A program made the position numbers and the translations under genes. Shown piece by piece: positions 1 through 11,256 of a stretch of 64,000 nucleotides of DNA (position 1 is the first letter of the stretch; every line of letters starts with the position of its first letter). The stretch lies in contig CM042015.1 of NCBI GenBank assembly GCA_023525715.1, positions 83,359,250 through 83,423,249 of the forward strand. The letters are read 5' to 3'. The notes under the pieces are model-generated. The model had not been told where the DNA came from and did no database searches. It saw only the letters and a program-made list of their open reading frames with translations. The stretch comes from Cichorium intybus (Eukaryota > Streptophyta > Magnoliopsida > Asterales > Asteraceae).

Positions 1-50
1 TTCCATGTACCAAACTTCATTAATCGAGACTCTGTTTATATATGTTGTAG

Positions 51-954
51 GTACCAAGCTTTACTCCAAAAGAATTTGATGTATTTAGCAGCTATTGCTG
101 ATGCTCAACCACCTACACCAACACCAAATATCCCATCTCAGGTCCTTTCCATTTATTACAGTATATGACATGACATGACATGACATGATGGTCTTGTACT
201 GTGTTTGGCATACACTAGACTAGGACTGAGACTGATGTCAATGTGACAAAAATCGCAACTTTTTGTCCTACTCAAAAAGGTGAGGCTAGGACTCGCTCTC
301 AATCTCTCTTCTGTGCAAAAGACATAAATGCCCTCGTCCTCTTCACCATAAAAAATAGTCCTAAAAAGATTGTCCAGTCTAGCCCCAGCCCACCTAGTCC
401 TGTCCCGTGTAAGACACGGAACAGGAGTGGGCTAGACTGGGCAAACTTTGCGGGACTATTTTTTATGATGAGGATGACAAGGGCATTTATGTCTTTTGCA
501 CAAAAGAGAGATTGAGAGTGAGTCCTATCCCCACCTTTTTGAGTGGGACAAAAAGTTGCAATTTTTGTTTCATTGACATCAGTCTCAGTCCTAGTCCTGT
601 TGTCGGTGATTGGTGAATTTGTGTTGATGTGTTTTTTATAATTTCCAGATGGGCGCGGTTCCACATCCGGGAATGCAGCAGCAAGGTGGATTTTACATGG
701 GGCAGCATCCTCAAGCGGCTGTAATGGCGGCTCAGCCACCTTCTGGTTTTCCACACGCAATATCAGGTATGCAGTTTAATAGTCCACAGGGTATTCAAGG
801 TCAGATGGGTGGGAGGTCTGGTGTGCCGCCAGGCTCAGTCGCTAGTGATGCCTGGAGAGGAAGCTTGCAAGATGGTGGTGGTGGTGGTGCAGATGGTGGT
901 AAGGATGGGCATGGAGGGGCGGGTGTTGGCGGTGGGTCGGAGGAAGGAAAGTGA
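51..954 (+). CDS. GRF-interacting factor (GIF/SSXT family), 3' part
   Basis: Two exons are visible, 51-141 and 649-954 (stop TGA), joined in phase 0 across an intron with GT and AG ends. The first encodes the end of the SSXT/SNH domain (YQALLQKNLMYLAAIADAQP), the helix by which GIF co-activators bind the QLQ domain of GRF transcription factors. The second encodes the usual Met/Gln/Gly-rich tail, with repeated Gln-Gly near its start, an AWRGSLQDGGGGG stretch and a Lys-Asp-Gly-His end. In the family these nuclear co-activators recruit SWI/SNF remodellers and promote cell proliferation in leaves and flowers. Upstream exons lie outside the window. The tail resembles GIF2/GIF3 more than GIF1, but this is from memory. 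The reading frame is intact and the gene looks functional. Confidence 0.88.
169..192. repeat. short TGACA microsatellite
   Basis: About four to five copies of the pentamer TGACA lie in the last intron of the GIF gene, 28 bp after the splice donor and just before the foldback MITE. Confidence 0.8.
220..597. mobile_element. foldback MITE in GIF intron
   Basis: Two arms of about 170-185 bp are near-perfect reverse complements. The outer tips are ACTAGGACTGAGACTGATG and its complement, and the arms meet near position 410 around a short spacer with CCGTGT and ACACGG. It fills most of the 507-bp intron. There is no coding capacity. No clear target-site duplication was found, so the superfamily is open. 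If transcribed with the gene, the intron would fold into a long hairpin. Confidence 0.85.
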
Positions 955-2466
955 GAAAAACGGTTTGAGTTTGTAGTGGAAGTGGATGTGGATATTAGGT
1001 GTCTTACGTTAGAAGTAGAAGGTTAAATGTGTGAGTTGTAGCAAAGTTCATGAATTTGAACTTTGTGTGATTTGTCTTGTTTAGGAGAGCAAGTTTACTG
1101 TTGGAAGAAGTTTAAATGAAAGGGTGCACTTTTTCTTTAAATGCTATTTGGATAGGGTGCTGACTGCTGGTACACGGGTCACCCCTTAAGTTTAATCAAA
1201 TCTTATTAGGTTCCATCAAATCAACTCTTTTAGGGATCATTTGTGTAATATAGGTACAAAAGAATTTCTACATTGACCTTATTAATCATCGTCGCTAATC
1301 ACGGCATAATCAGGCATATTCATCAAAACATGATTTTTTGTGTAAAATTCTTACAACTTTAGAGGCCATTTGTGTAAAGGGAGCTGATATCGCCACTTCC
1401 AAAACTTATCCTTCCACTTAAAAAATATGTGTTTTGCCTCTTTTGCCCCTCTTTTTAATTGACAAAAATATTGAGAGAGAGATAAGAATCCCAACGAGTC
1501 GAACGCTGATTCTTCTTTCCTAATGACGGACGGAATGTTGATCTCGTTCTTAATCGATGTTCAAGAATCGGCGCCGGTTCTTCACCGTTTGGTAGTCGTC
1601 ATTATTTCTGTAACTAATTCTGCTTGTTTTAGTGAAGGAACTAGAGGCGTAATTAACAGGAAATTTCATAGGTCTTGATATATTGTTGATTTCATTTGAT
1701 TAAATCCGTTCGCAGCCCTATCTCTCACCCAATAATCAACGGTAGGGTTTCTTATCTTCAATTGTTTTCATTCCAATACTTACAAAATACCACTACTTCA
1801 TTAAGCTTCTGATCCTTACGTAATGATGTGGTATTGAATAAAAAAGGAGTAGAAAAAAAAACTAAAACTTGATTCTACTCTCGATTAAGAAAAGTGTTAT
1901 TGAGATTTGAGAAATTATATGATCTGATCATTACCGAGTGTAGTCCTACTACTATTGATTGATAATTATGATAAATAAAGTTAGGTTTTTTACTTTCATT
2001 ATAGGACCAAAAATATGCAAATTTTACAGCGATGAAAAATGGTTTCATGGTATGAAAGATAGAGTTTCAAAACTATTAGAAATCCTTTTTGAAGGCCGTT
2101 AATAAATGGACGTGATTGCCCTTAGGTGCTTAAATTAATAAAAGGAAAAGAAACGCAGTCTTGTGCATCTAAGTAATTCATTGGTCAAAACTTGGAGCAT
2201 GTGCTTTGTTGACTATTATATTTTAGTCAAAAAGTAATGTAATGATGTCGATTAGACATCAATAGTTTTTAAAAAGAATTTAAATATACCAATGATAACT
2301 AATCAAAATCTAGACCGGAGTGTTATTTCAAACTATAGTGGAGTGTAGAAAAAAACTCTCTACACATTTTACTTGTTGATATTGCATTGTTTTCCGAAAA
2401 AGTTAAGAGATTATTTGTTCAAAACTGTTTGACTTTTATTTAAAGATATATGTGGGGTGTTTATTT
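955..2466. other. GIF 3' flank and intergenic DNA
   Basis: The first 150-200 bases should be the 3' untranslated region of the GIF gene. The rest is AT-rich with no convincing reading frame, repeat or RNA gene. Confidence 0.5.
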
Positions 2467-3285
2467 AGTAGCACCCTATCTTTCTTTTACATCGAGCACT
2501 ACGATACCACCTTTAATCTTCAACCAACGCCCTTCCCATCCCTTTTTCATCTTCATCGACCACAACTCTAGCCATCGGCAGCTTTCACTGTCATCCGTAA
2601 ATATCTCTAGCGACCACCACACACAAACACTTAAATTTGATTTTGGTTTTATCAAAAACTCACCAACACCCGGGGGAAAGGTTTCAACGAAGGGGTGGTA
2701 TGGATGATGACAAAGGACAGAGAATCGGTCCTTCAAGCAAAACTGTAGAACTACTTTTTTCCCCATCTTTTCACCGGTGGGTCGACCGGTAGTTTATCGC
2801 CATCATCACACCAAAAAATGAAAAAGTTCATTGTCTCTCACGAGACCACCTGCAATTCAAAACGCACAAACACACACACACACATACACACACAAGCAAC
2901 GGGTTTTGTTTCATACAATTTGAACTAGAAAACCTATAGATCCCCCACCACTATGTAATGATCCAAACAGTCGTGTATTGAAACGGTCCCCTGAGTGTCG
3001 ATGTGTTTTTGAGGAAACCATAACCAAAATCAATCCAAGTTCTTGTATGATGTGGTTGCCTGAGATACTTAACGGTGAAAATGAAACTTTCCAGTTGATA
3101 GTGTTGTGATCGATGGAGATAAAAAAAATATGGGAAAGGTGTCGGTTGGAGATAGCAGGTGGTGGTCGTCGGTAAAAGTAGATGTGACGAGGAAGACGAC
3201 ATTGGAGATGGGAGGTGGTGGTCACCGGTAAAAGTATACTAGCGATGGCGATAGAAAGGGATGGGGGAAGGAAGATAAGCGTCAT
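2467..3285. repeat. diverged inverted repeat
   Basis: The segment 2467-2705 is a diverged reverse complement of about 2945-3285. Matching landmarks include a run like TTGATTTTGGTT followed by AAAAAC, and a later GGTTTCAA/CGTTTCAA. The two sides are separated by a CA-rich spacer with an (AC)n run near 2870-2895. Small open frames occur on both strands but show no known domain. This looks like an old foldback element. Confidence 0.55.
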
Positions 3286-4010
3286 TTAGTAAATTACGTA
3301 TGGATTTGATTCGTTTTCTATTTCTTTAAAATAAATATGGTGAGATCTACAAAATTACAATTATTTGGTAATTAAAATTAAAAGTACCATGGTTTTGGAA
3401 ATAAAATTGATAATCACTATCTATAGATAACAAACTCTAGTGTGTATACCATTTCGCATTTAGAACGGTGTAATCAATGTTACATTTGTGAAGATACAAG
3501 TATGATCCACTTCATACTAAATTAACATTTATCCAAATTGAGTAACATAAGCGTCACACAAGTAAATGAAAACAAGCTAAAACGAGTCTTGTTTGTACAC
3601 TAACTATAATAACTTAATGTAGATGGAAACATCGATGGTTGAATAAACTTTAACTTCTTAAAGCAACAAATAAATGCAAGTTGAAACAATTAAAAATAAA
3701 AACATCTTAAGCAGAAAAAGAATCAAGATCAATATGATCATGTACAAAATAAGGGCACAAGATCATAAAATGACCTAACTCTAAATTTTTTGCTTAAAGA
3801 GCTTGCGATAGCATCTATCTTTAATATGTAATTCGTAGATAAAACCTATTGAATAATATTACTTGAAATAATTAGAATTTTATATGTACCAATTTATTAT
3901 GAAAATTATTAAAATATATAGGTTTAACCTACAAACACATAAATATTCGCATGATTTTTTATAAATCCAATTACCTTAAAAGAATTAATTTTCGGATCTG
4001 GACTACAGTC
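3286..4010. other. AT-rich intergenic DNA
   Basis: No gene, repeat or RNA was recognised. The right end leads into the promoter-like sequence of the first histone H4 copy. Confidence 0.4.
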
Positions 4011-4055
4011 CGTGCCTGCAAGAATCATCCAACCAAGGGCCATTACTATTCACCA

Positions 4056-4145
4056 CACGGATGCCCATCGTACGGTTATGAGTCCAACAATCCAACGGTT
4101 AATAGACACCTTCTTTAAGCACAAAATTCCATCCCACTACAAATA
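4056..4145 (+). promoter_or_regulatory. H4-type promoter with altered TATA box
   Basis: The sequence around CCATCGTACGGTTATGAG and TCCAACAATCCAACGG matches the region upstream of the second H4 gene (about 53281-53325). The TATA position, TACAAATA at 4138-4145, carries one change from TATAAATA in the other copy. It now lies about 330 bp from the start codon because of the MITE-like insertion. Confidence 0.6.
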
Positions 4146-4193
4146 CAAAATCCCTCGCACCAAATTTCGAAAACACAGAAAGCATAATGCTAA

Positions 4194-4464
4194 ACGGAGT
4201 AATGGTGGCCAAGGGGGTCGTCAAGCCCTTTGGCGAGCCAAACTCGATCGCCATCTCTACTCCCTCCTCGCTCGCCATGCTCCTCGCCAAAGAAAATCGC
4301 CAAGCTGTTGGCGAGATGGCAACAGCCAAAAAACCAGCATTTTTCATTTGTCTTATTATCTCCTTGGCCATTGGCCACCACTCCTTACAAAATGGCCAAC
4401 GCCTGCCAACCATAGTCTGGCCCACAAAAACCCATTGGCCATCCGTTGGCCACCACTCCGTATA
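4194..4464. mobile_element. MITE-like insertion in H4 5' leader
   Basis: The ends are inverted repeats (ACGGAGTAATGGTGGCCA on the left, the complement of ACGGAGTGGTGGCCA on the right). The element is about 270 bp and GGCCA-rich. The five bases GCTAA occur on both sides (4189-4193 and 4465-4469) and are a candidate target duplication. The leader of the second H4 gene lacks this segment. Several ATGs inside it would lie upstream of the histone start codon. Confidence 0.75.
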
Positions 4465-4474
4465 GCTAAAGAAA

Positions 4475-4786
4475 ATGTCAGGAAGAGGTAAAGGAGGCAA
4501 AGGATTGGGAAATGGAGGAGCGAAACGTCACCAGAAAGTTCTCCGTGACAACATCAAGGGAATCACAAAGCCGGCGATTCACCGTCTTGCGAGACGTGGT
4601 GGCGTTAAGCATATCAGTGGTCTTATTTATGAGGAAACACGAGGCGTGTTGAAGATCTTCCTCGAGAACGTTATCCGTGACGCTGTTACCTACACTGAAC
4701 ATGCCCGTCGGAAAACCGTTACCGCCATGGACGTTGTCTATGCCTTGAAGCGCCAGGGTCGTACTTTGTACGGCTTCGGTGGTTAA
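4475..4786 (+). CDS. histone H4 variant or decaying H4 copy
   Basis: This is a full-length 103-residue H4 frame, ending in the usual TLYGFGG, with a normal stop. Against the canonical copy at 53402 it has five replacements (numbering without Met): K12N, R19Q, Q27K, R35H and R45H. All lie in the N-terminal 45 residues, while residues 46-102 are unchanged. Counting by eye, there are 29 silent differences. The three Arg changes are each CG to CA, as expected from deamination of methylated cytosine on the other strand. K12 is an acetylation site, and R45 contacts DNA in the minor groove. The leader holds a MITE-like insertion with upstream ATGs, and the TATA box is altered. Flanks on both sides resemble the second H4 locus, so this is a DNA-level duplicate, not a processed copy. 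It may be a silenced pseudogene with an intact frame or a true variant. Confidence 0.85.
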   Translation: MSGRGKGGKGLGNGGAKRHQKVLRDNIKGITKPAIHRLARRGGVKHISGLIYEETRGVLKIFLENVIRDAVTYTEHARRKTVTAMDVVYALKRQGRTLYGFGG

Positions 4787-5446
4787 GGTAACTTAGGGTT
4801 TGTTGGGTTAGTTTGCGATTTGTAGTTAGATCTGTTAACATTTCCGATTCGGTTCGTTTCTCTGTAGAAATGTATGATATATCAGCTTAATTGAAGCTCG
4901 ATTGCGGCCTAAGATAATTTTAATCAATTTCTGTTGATTTTGTCTTTTCATTGATTACATACCCAAATACGATTAACACACTTTTGTTACAAGTTTACAC
5001 AACAATCCACCTGGAATAATATACATTCCAGAATGCTAATTATTATCGGAAGAGATAATGTTAATTGTTTAACCAATTTGTAAAGGTGAAAATTACACAA
5101 ATTAAACCCAATTATACGATTCAAAACATAGATTCACGCCTAGTTGAACATATGAACCAAGTTAGTTTTACGATATTTAGTTCTACGATTTGTAGTTTGA
5201 TTGTCAATGGTGTCCATAAAGCTCTGATTGTAGTTAAATCGTCTCTCTAAGAAATTAGATCAAAAGGTTGAGGTATAATTTGTAGACGGAAGAACCACAT
5301 AAATAGATGAATTTTATAGGGGTTTCTTGATAGTATGAAGTAGACGTCATTTTTCTATTAGACTTTTAAAGGTATTCCTTAAGGAAATTGATGTTGTAAT
5401 ATATATGGATTGACCGTCCCAAAATCAAGCTCATAATTTGCAACAA
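4787..5446. other. H4 3' flank and intergenic DNA
   Basis: The first 150 bases resemble the 3' flank of the second H4 gene (shared GAAGCTCGATTGCG). The remainder is AT-rich with nothing recognised. Confidence 0.5.
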
Positions 5447-6962
5447 TGTGACACCCGTGTCCCGGATGGGACTATAGATCAAAAGTAAGTGCGTTTTAAC
5501 CTTTAGTATGGCCAAATAACGATGTTAAGGTCATTATGAGATAAGAAAAATATAACGATCAAAGCCTAGGAGTCAAAACGGAGCAAAAGGCGGAAAAACG
5601 AGACACTTTTTAGTGTCGGCACGTCGCGACGCGACGGGCATGGTGGTCGCGACGCGACGGCTGTCGGCAGTGTCGGTCGAGTGCGCGATGAGATAAGAGC
5701 TTACGTCATAGATCGGGTCGCGATCTAGGGTTGGATCGCGTCGCGACGGAGGTCCAAAGGCCTATAAATACGAGGCACAAGCCTCATTTTGAGGCAGAAC
5801 ACACACCAAACACATATACGATATAGACGAGTGTTTTGGTAAGGAGTATACGTTGAGAGATGATGGTGAGAAGTAAGGAGTCAGCGGTAGCTAGCGTCGA
5901 GGTGCTCGGGAGCTATCGAAAGCCTAGAACGAAAAACGTGTCAGGACTCCGAGGAAGCACCAAACTCAGGTGAGTAATCGCTACCGTATCTCCCTAGTAG
6001 TTTATACGTGTTAAACTATAGTAGAAAGAAATTATTGGAAGAAATGCAAAGTAGTACAGTTATGATTTATGTGTTAGTAGTTGTGAGGAAAGTAGGTATG
6101 CTACAGACCCGTTTGACGAGTCTGGCCCATGAGAAGCAGTGTATCACGGAATGATGCTAAGCAGTGTGATTAACCAGTAGTGTAGTGTCCATGCGGAAGG
6201 ATGACATATGACATAGAAAAAGATATTATGTAAATATTGTGTGTCAGCTTCATATGTTGCACCAGTATTGGTCTAGTAAGTTAAAAGGGATATGGATATC
6301 CCATAAAGCAAGCATAGGAAATCGTGTAGACAGTTACCAAATGATGAATTTGGAAAAGAGCGATAGTACTGAAAAGAAACCCGGTGCAGAACCAGTAAAT
6401 ATTTTAGGATAGCAAGAACGAATGAGTTGTCACGATATGTGATACCGTAAGTTAGTAAGTAATGACAGGTAGTAATGAATGGGTTACCATATGATAGAAG
6501 CGGGTAACATAGTAGTAAAATACATCACGATATGTGATACCGAAAATGAGTGACGTCAGACAGTATGGTAACATTATAAGTTACCAAGTAATAGAAGAAA
6601 ATGCAGACAGTACGGTAACGTCATAAGTTACCGAATAGTAGAAGAAAGTGCAGAAAGACATAATAAGAGTGTACGTGACAGTACAAGAGAAGTAAGTTCC
6701 GTCGGGTAATACGGTAGTTTCACAGTATGATGTACGAGTAAGAGTATGGATCGTATGACGGTCAAGTGTAGTAAAATGATTCTGTGAAACGAGTGTGGCT
6801 ATTTAGGCCATACTATGATTCGATTACTCACTAAGCTTTATAGCTTACCCTTTTATTTTATGTGATTTTGCAGGTTTGGGTAACGCTCGGCTTGGATCAT
6901 GGGACGATCCCTGGTGATATTATCTTGTAAAACCTTAGGCTTTGGAGGGCCGGGGCGTTACA
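5447..6962 (+). mobile_element. Ty3-type LTR (5' LTR of a deleted element)
   Basis: The segment begins TGTGACACCC and ends GTTACA. Two bases later comes TGGTATCAGAGCC at 6965, the primer-binding site complementary to initiator tRNA-Met. A TATA box (TATAAATA, about 5763) lies downstream of a CpG-rich cluster of TCGCGACGCGAC units (5625-5755). Around 6420-6660 are imperfect tandem units with GATATGTGATACC and TAAGTTACC. The internal region is almost gone. Confidence 0.75.
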
Positions 6963-6964
6963 AA

Positions 6965-7171
6965 TGGTATCAGAGCCGAGATTTGAGTGAACTAGTCGTC
7001 ATAGAGTGTAACATGAAGAAGCTTCAAACAAGGAGGTATCCTTGGTGTTAATTCATTTAGATTGTTATCATGGATCAGAAGCTACATGTGAAGTAGAGTA
7101 AAAAATAAAGAATTAATATCCACACCTTTTCGAGTTAAATTTCAATGATGAAATTTTATTAGGGAGAGAGT
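6965..7171 (+). mobile_element. deleted LTR-element internal region with PBS
   Basis: The primer-binding site at 6965-6977 is followed by about 190 bp of leader. A purine-rich tract (AGGGAGAGAG) follows, and then TGTAACACCCC at 7172, which looks like the start of another LTR. No gag or pol remains. The right LTR does not match the left one, so two elements may have been joined. Confidence 0.5.
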
Positions 7172-8736
7172 TGTAACACCCCTATTTCCAAAATAATGTA
7201 TAATAACTATATTTTTTTCAGAATAATAAATATACATATATGTTGCCCTTATTTTCAGAAAAAAAATGTACACATATACATATACAATAATGTTCATGAA
7301 GTCTAAAGCTCTTAAGATATGATTACAAGGGTTTAATTAAGTTTATTGTACTAAGGAATGACATAATAACTATAGAAAACACTTGAGGAATGTTTTCTAT
7401 AAAATATGTTACAATTTTTTTAAAACAATAGAATTGTTTAGAGATGGAATCCAACTTGCAGTTGGTGCTCCTAATTTTCAAGTTCAAAAGGGCAATAACT
7501 AAGTCACTAATTATAAAAGGAACTATCAATAATGATAGATCCATGTGAGGTAAAATAGTATGTCGCTGTCGATAATGAGGTTGAATTAAAACTCTTGACA
7601 ATGTTTTGGAGGAATCTAAGTAACAAAGATGTTGTAAAAATTTCCGTATATGATTTAGAGGTGGTGCCACCTCAAATGAAGATTAGTCGTTTATCTTCTA
7701 GAGGGTCATGAAAAGGGTTTATAACGCCCGATCATATTAGCGCTCAACATGAACGTAAAGATGACAAGTAATGTGTGGGGGTAAACTGGAGAGGTCACAT
7801 TGTTCTAAGATTAAATCCATATGATACCATTGAATCGATGGGTCTCTTTTTTATCCATATCATATTGGGTTGAATCTTCGTGACACCCACGTCATATTAT
7901 CAGTATGAGTAAAAAGAAACTTTCCAACTTGGTAGGAATTTATTGGAAATAATAATGGAACTAACAAGTTACTTGGTTTCCTTATCTTACGTAGATAGGG
8001 GAAAAACCTTGGAAGTGTTTGTAAAGCTTTCCTTGCCTCTAACCTTCAAATGCATTGGTGGAGGTTAAAGGAGGGGACAAGCCCACATGAGCACCAAGTC
8101 AGGACATGGACATGAGACACAAGATTTGCAAAATAACTCGATTTAGGAAAACTTTACACTTCGCAAGCTGCGTCGTGGCTAGGAGTCAATAACTTTTATT
8201 TTTAGTAGGATTTGGATCGAATCGGGTTGGACCGACTCTCTTAGAGTTGACCATGCGTTGACTTCATGAATATGCTCGTGGAAGCTTCTAGAAGCCTCCA
8301 AAAATGTGTTGCTTGGAAAGCAAGGAGCCATGGGTAGGGATTGACTACGCTTGACAACTGCAAGCTGTGATAGCACTGCACCCGTAGATCCATATTTTTG
8401 TAGTCTCCTAGGGTTTTCGTGACTATAAGTACAACCTTCCTAAGGTTGTATTCTAGACACCAAAACTGAGAACCATTATGCTCTTCCCGCTCCCTCTACA
8501 ACTTTGCTTTCTTCCACTTTTGAAGTATTTTCTGTTATGTGTTTTAATTCATCTGCTAACGTACGTGACGGTTTCCATCCACCTTTATATAATCAGATTC
8601 GATTGCGAATAATCAATTTGATTTCTGGAGAAAAATTGGTAATCATAATATATAATAATAATAATAATCCGATTTATTATTTGCAAGGTATCGATATTTA
8701 ATTCTCACTATTATTTTTGTTACTTATTTGTGTTTG
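7172..8736 (+). mobile_element. LTR-like remnant and unassigned DNA
   Basis: It starts TGTAACACCCC after a polypurine-like tract, as Ty3-type LTRs do. A TATA-like ACTATAAGTAC occurs near 8421, but no end with a primer-binding site was found. No coding region was recognised. The right boundary is set only by the target duplication of the next element. Confidence 0.35.
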
Positions 8737-8746
8737 TTTGATACTA

Positions 8747-9274
8747 GGGCTAATAACATAAAAACCACTACAGTTTGGTCAAAATCCGGTTTAAACACTA
8801 TATTTTTTTTGTTCTAAAAAAACCACTCATACTTTCAAAAAAAATCGTAAAAACCACTCATTTTTTCAAAAAGATACATTGCAACCACTATAACAATTTA
8901 AAGTCATGATTGTATGTTGCCAAATCAAAACACTTCTTACCCCGTCGCATTCAAAATTTAGTGTATTCAATTGGACACTCTATGGATTCACAACGTGGCC
9001 GAAGAGTTGTAGTTACGAAAACTAAAATTATATGTAGACAACATTATGTATCATTTTCACTGCAATGAAGTTCCAATATTTGTTTAAAATGTCGATATGA
9101 AACTTTTCACATAACCTTTCGATGAAAAAAAATCGTTAAAAGTTATAAAATAAAATAAACAGTGGTCAATATGAATTTTTTTGAAAGTATGAGTTGTTTT
9201 TATGGAACAAAAAGAAATATAGTTGTTAAATCAGAATTTTGTTCAAATTAAGGTGATTTTTATATTATTAACCC
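8747..9274. mobile_element. MULE-type MITE with 10-bp TSD
   Basis: This 528-bp element has long inverted repeats. The ends read GGGCTAATAACATAAAAACC and the complement of a close variant, and the arms extend over 100 bp each. It is flanked by perfect 10-bp direct repeats, TTTGATACTA at 8737-8746 and 9275-9284. A 9-11 bp duplication is typical of Mutator-like elements. It has no coding capacity. Confidence 0.88.
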
Positions 9275-9448
9275 TTTGATACTATATATAAATTGTTCAA
9301 TAATTAGTTAGTTATATTAATTATTAGATTCTTCAATTGTAAATTGTTTGAAATTCAATTTATTATAAAGCAGGTACATGACAAGATTACAGCCAAATAT
9401 TGGATACTCAAAAAGTTTACATTTTACTGCCAAAGGCTACAACCTTCT

Positions 9449-11055
9449 CTAGCTTGATAACGACCTTGGGATAGGCACGATTTCCAAATGATGCTTGAGG
9501 GATGTTGAAATCCCTGTGATTTCAGAAATGTCAAGCTCGTGGGGTTTTAATCCATTTGGAAGCTTCCAATCAAAATGATATAAGAAATTTGCAAGTGGGT
9601 ATTCGACCATACTCAGCCCAAATGTAAGTCCAGGACATATCCTCCGGCCGGCACCAAACGGAATGAACTCGAAGTCAGCACCCATGTAATTGACGGGACT
9701 ATTTTCAAATCTCTCCGGAATGAAGCTTTCGGGATTTTCCCAACTGTCGGGATCTGTTCCACATGCCCACGCATTCACAAGTACCTTAGTCTTGGCCGGA
9801 ATATCATATCCGTCGACGTTGCAGTCCTGTCGGCATTCTCTTGGGACTAACAAAGGTGTCGGAGCATGTAACCTCAGTGTTTCTTTTACTATCAATTTGA
9901 GGTAATTCAAGCTTTGTAAATCAGTTTCGGTGATTGTATTTCCCTTCACCACCGACCTAACTTCCGCCTGTGCTTTCTTCATCATCTCCGGGTTCCTCAT
10001 GAGCTCCGCCATTGCCCACTCAAGCGTTGCTGATGATGTATCTGTTCCAGCAGTCAACATATCCTGCATTCATCCAAAACCACGTTATATGTAGGACCTT
10101 TGTATGACTAGCAACCTATCATGCAATAATTGATTTTAATTTCTTGTGTGTTTATGGTTCATATTTGACCAACAATAGTACATACCAGAACGACGGCTTT
10201 GACATGGTCTTTTGTCATGGAGAAATCGAGGCCACCAGTCTCTTTGATCCTCAGTAGAACATCAACTAGATCTTCTTGGTCATTGTTCTTTCTTCCTTTA
10301 ACCATGTGTTCCTCGAGGACTTCTTCCATGATGTCATCAAGTTTTTTCTGCATCTTCAACCACTTGGCTTTCTTCCCAGAAATGACATTAAGAAACTGCA
10401 GACCAGGATAATATGACGCCAGATTGAAAGCGCTAAACGTTTTCAGTACATCATACAACACTTCTATCAATGTAGCCTGGTCTTTACAGCAATCTCCCAA
10501 CGTAGCCTTGCAAATCACATTATTCACCATCTCCACAGTCATTTCCGTGAAGTTGATGGGTGTTCCTGCTTTCGATTCAAGAACCTTACTAATACGACTA
10601 AGTTCCTCTTCTCGAATAGAGCTAAAAGATCGAACCTTTTTGGCACTGAGAAGCTCCAATGTGCAAATCTTCTTCATCTGCCTCCAGTATTCGCCGTAAG
10701 GAGCCCACCCAATGTCTTGAGCTTTATAAAAGAATATTTGTGAGGTTGTGGTGGTGGGTCTGTCAGCAAAGCTGATATCGTTAGTCTTCATGATCTCTCG
10801 AGCCAGTCGTGGTGTAGAGACGACGACTGTAGAGACTTGGCCGAGCTGTAGGTGCATGATGGGGCCATATTTCCGGGCTAAGCTTCTAAGAACTCGATGA
10901 GGTGTTGGGCTTTTGAGTTGGTGTATGTTTCCGATGATGGGTAGTTTTGGTGGCCCTGGTGGCAAGTTCTTTGAACTCTTTGGTGTTATGAGTGCCCAAT
11001 AGGTGAAGAGAAGGAGTGAAGCCACAATTAGGGAGAAGATAGTGAGAGGGTCCAT
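9449..11055 (-). CDS. CYP71BL: cytochrome P450 CYP71BL, costunolide synthase-like
   Basis: There are two exons on the minus strand, 11055-10186 and 10063-9449, separated by a 122-bp phase-0 intron with GT and AG ends. The product is 494 residues, normal for the family. It has an N-terminal ER membrane anchor (residues 1-20), a PPGPP hinge at 32-36, and the I-helix oxygen-binding AGTDTSS at 295-301. The ETLR of the ExxR motif is at 351-354, PERF at 406-409 and the heme loop PFGAGRRICPG at 425-435, with Cys433 as the iron ligand. All essential residues are present. The sequence closely recalls CYP71BL2, which 6-alpha-hydroxylates germacrene A acid; the product closes to costunolide. Close relatives hydroxylate C8 instead, so regiochemistry cannot be read from sequence alone. 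It stands alone, flanked by transposons. Confidence 0.85.
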
Positions 11056-11097
11056 GGTGACAGTTGTTGATGGATGTGATTCAGTTATGCCAACTGG

Positions 11098-11105
11098 TAT
11101 TTATA
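11098..11105 (-). promoter_or_regulatory. TATA box of CYP71BL
   Basis: Read on the minus strand this is TATAAATA, 43 bases upstream of the start codon. That implies a very short leader. No other element is claimed. Confidence 0.6.
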
Positions 11106-11256
11106 ATGGGCCAAACTCTTGTTCTTTTTGTTTTTTAAAAGCGTCAAGTTTGAACGCCACCGTTTTTGAGTTTTCGATTGTGAACCGCCCGCTGTTTTAA
11201 CAAGTTGTTATCAAAATTCTGTTGTTTCAATTGATTCAAATGAATTATTTATATTA

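Noticed and set aside
299..760. Long minus-strand frame across the GIF intron and exon
   Set aside because: It runs through the foldback MITE and the antisense of a real exon.
4012..4500. Frames on both strands before the first H4
   Set aside because: They cover the promoter and the MITE-like insertion; no domain is seen.
4475..4786. Processed (retro-) copy of H4
   Set aside because: Promoter and 3' flank both resemble the second H4 locus, so duplication occurred at the DNA level.
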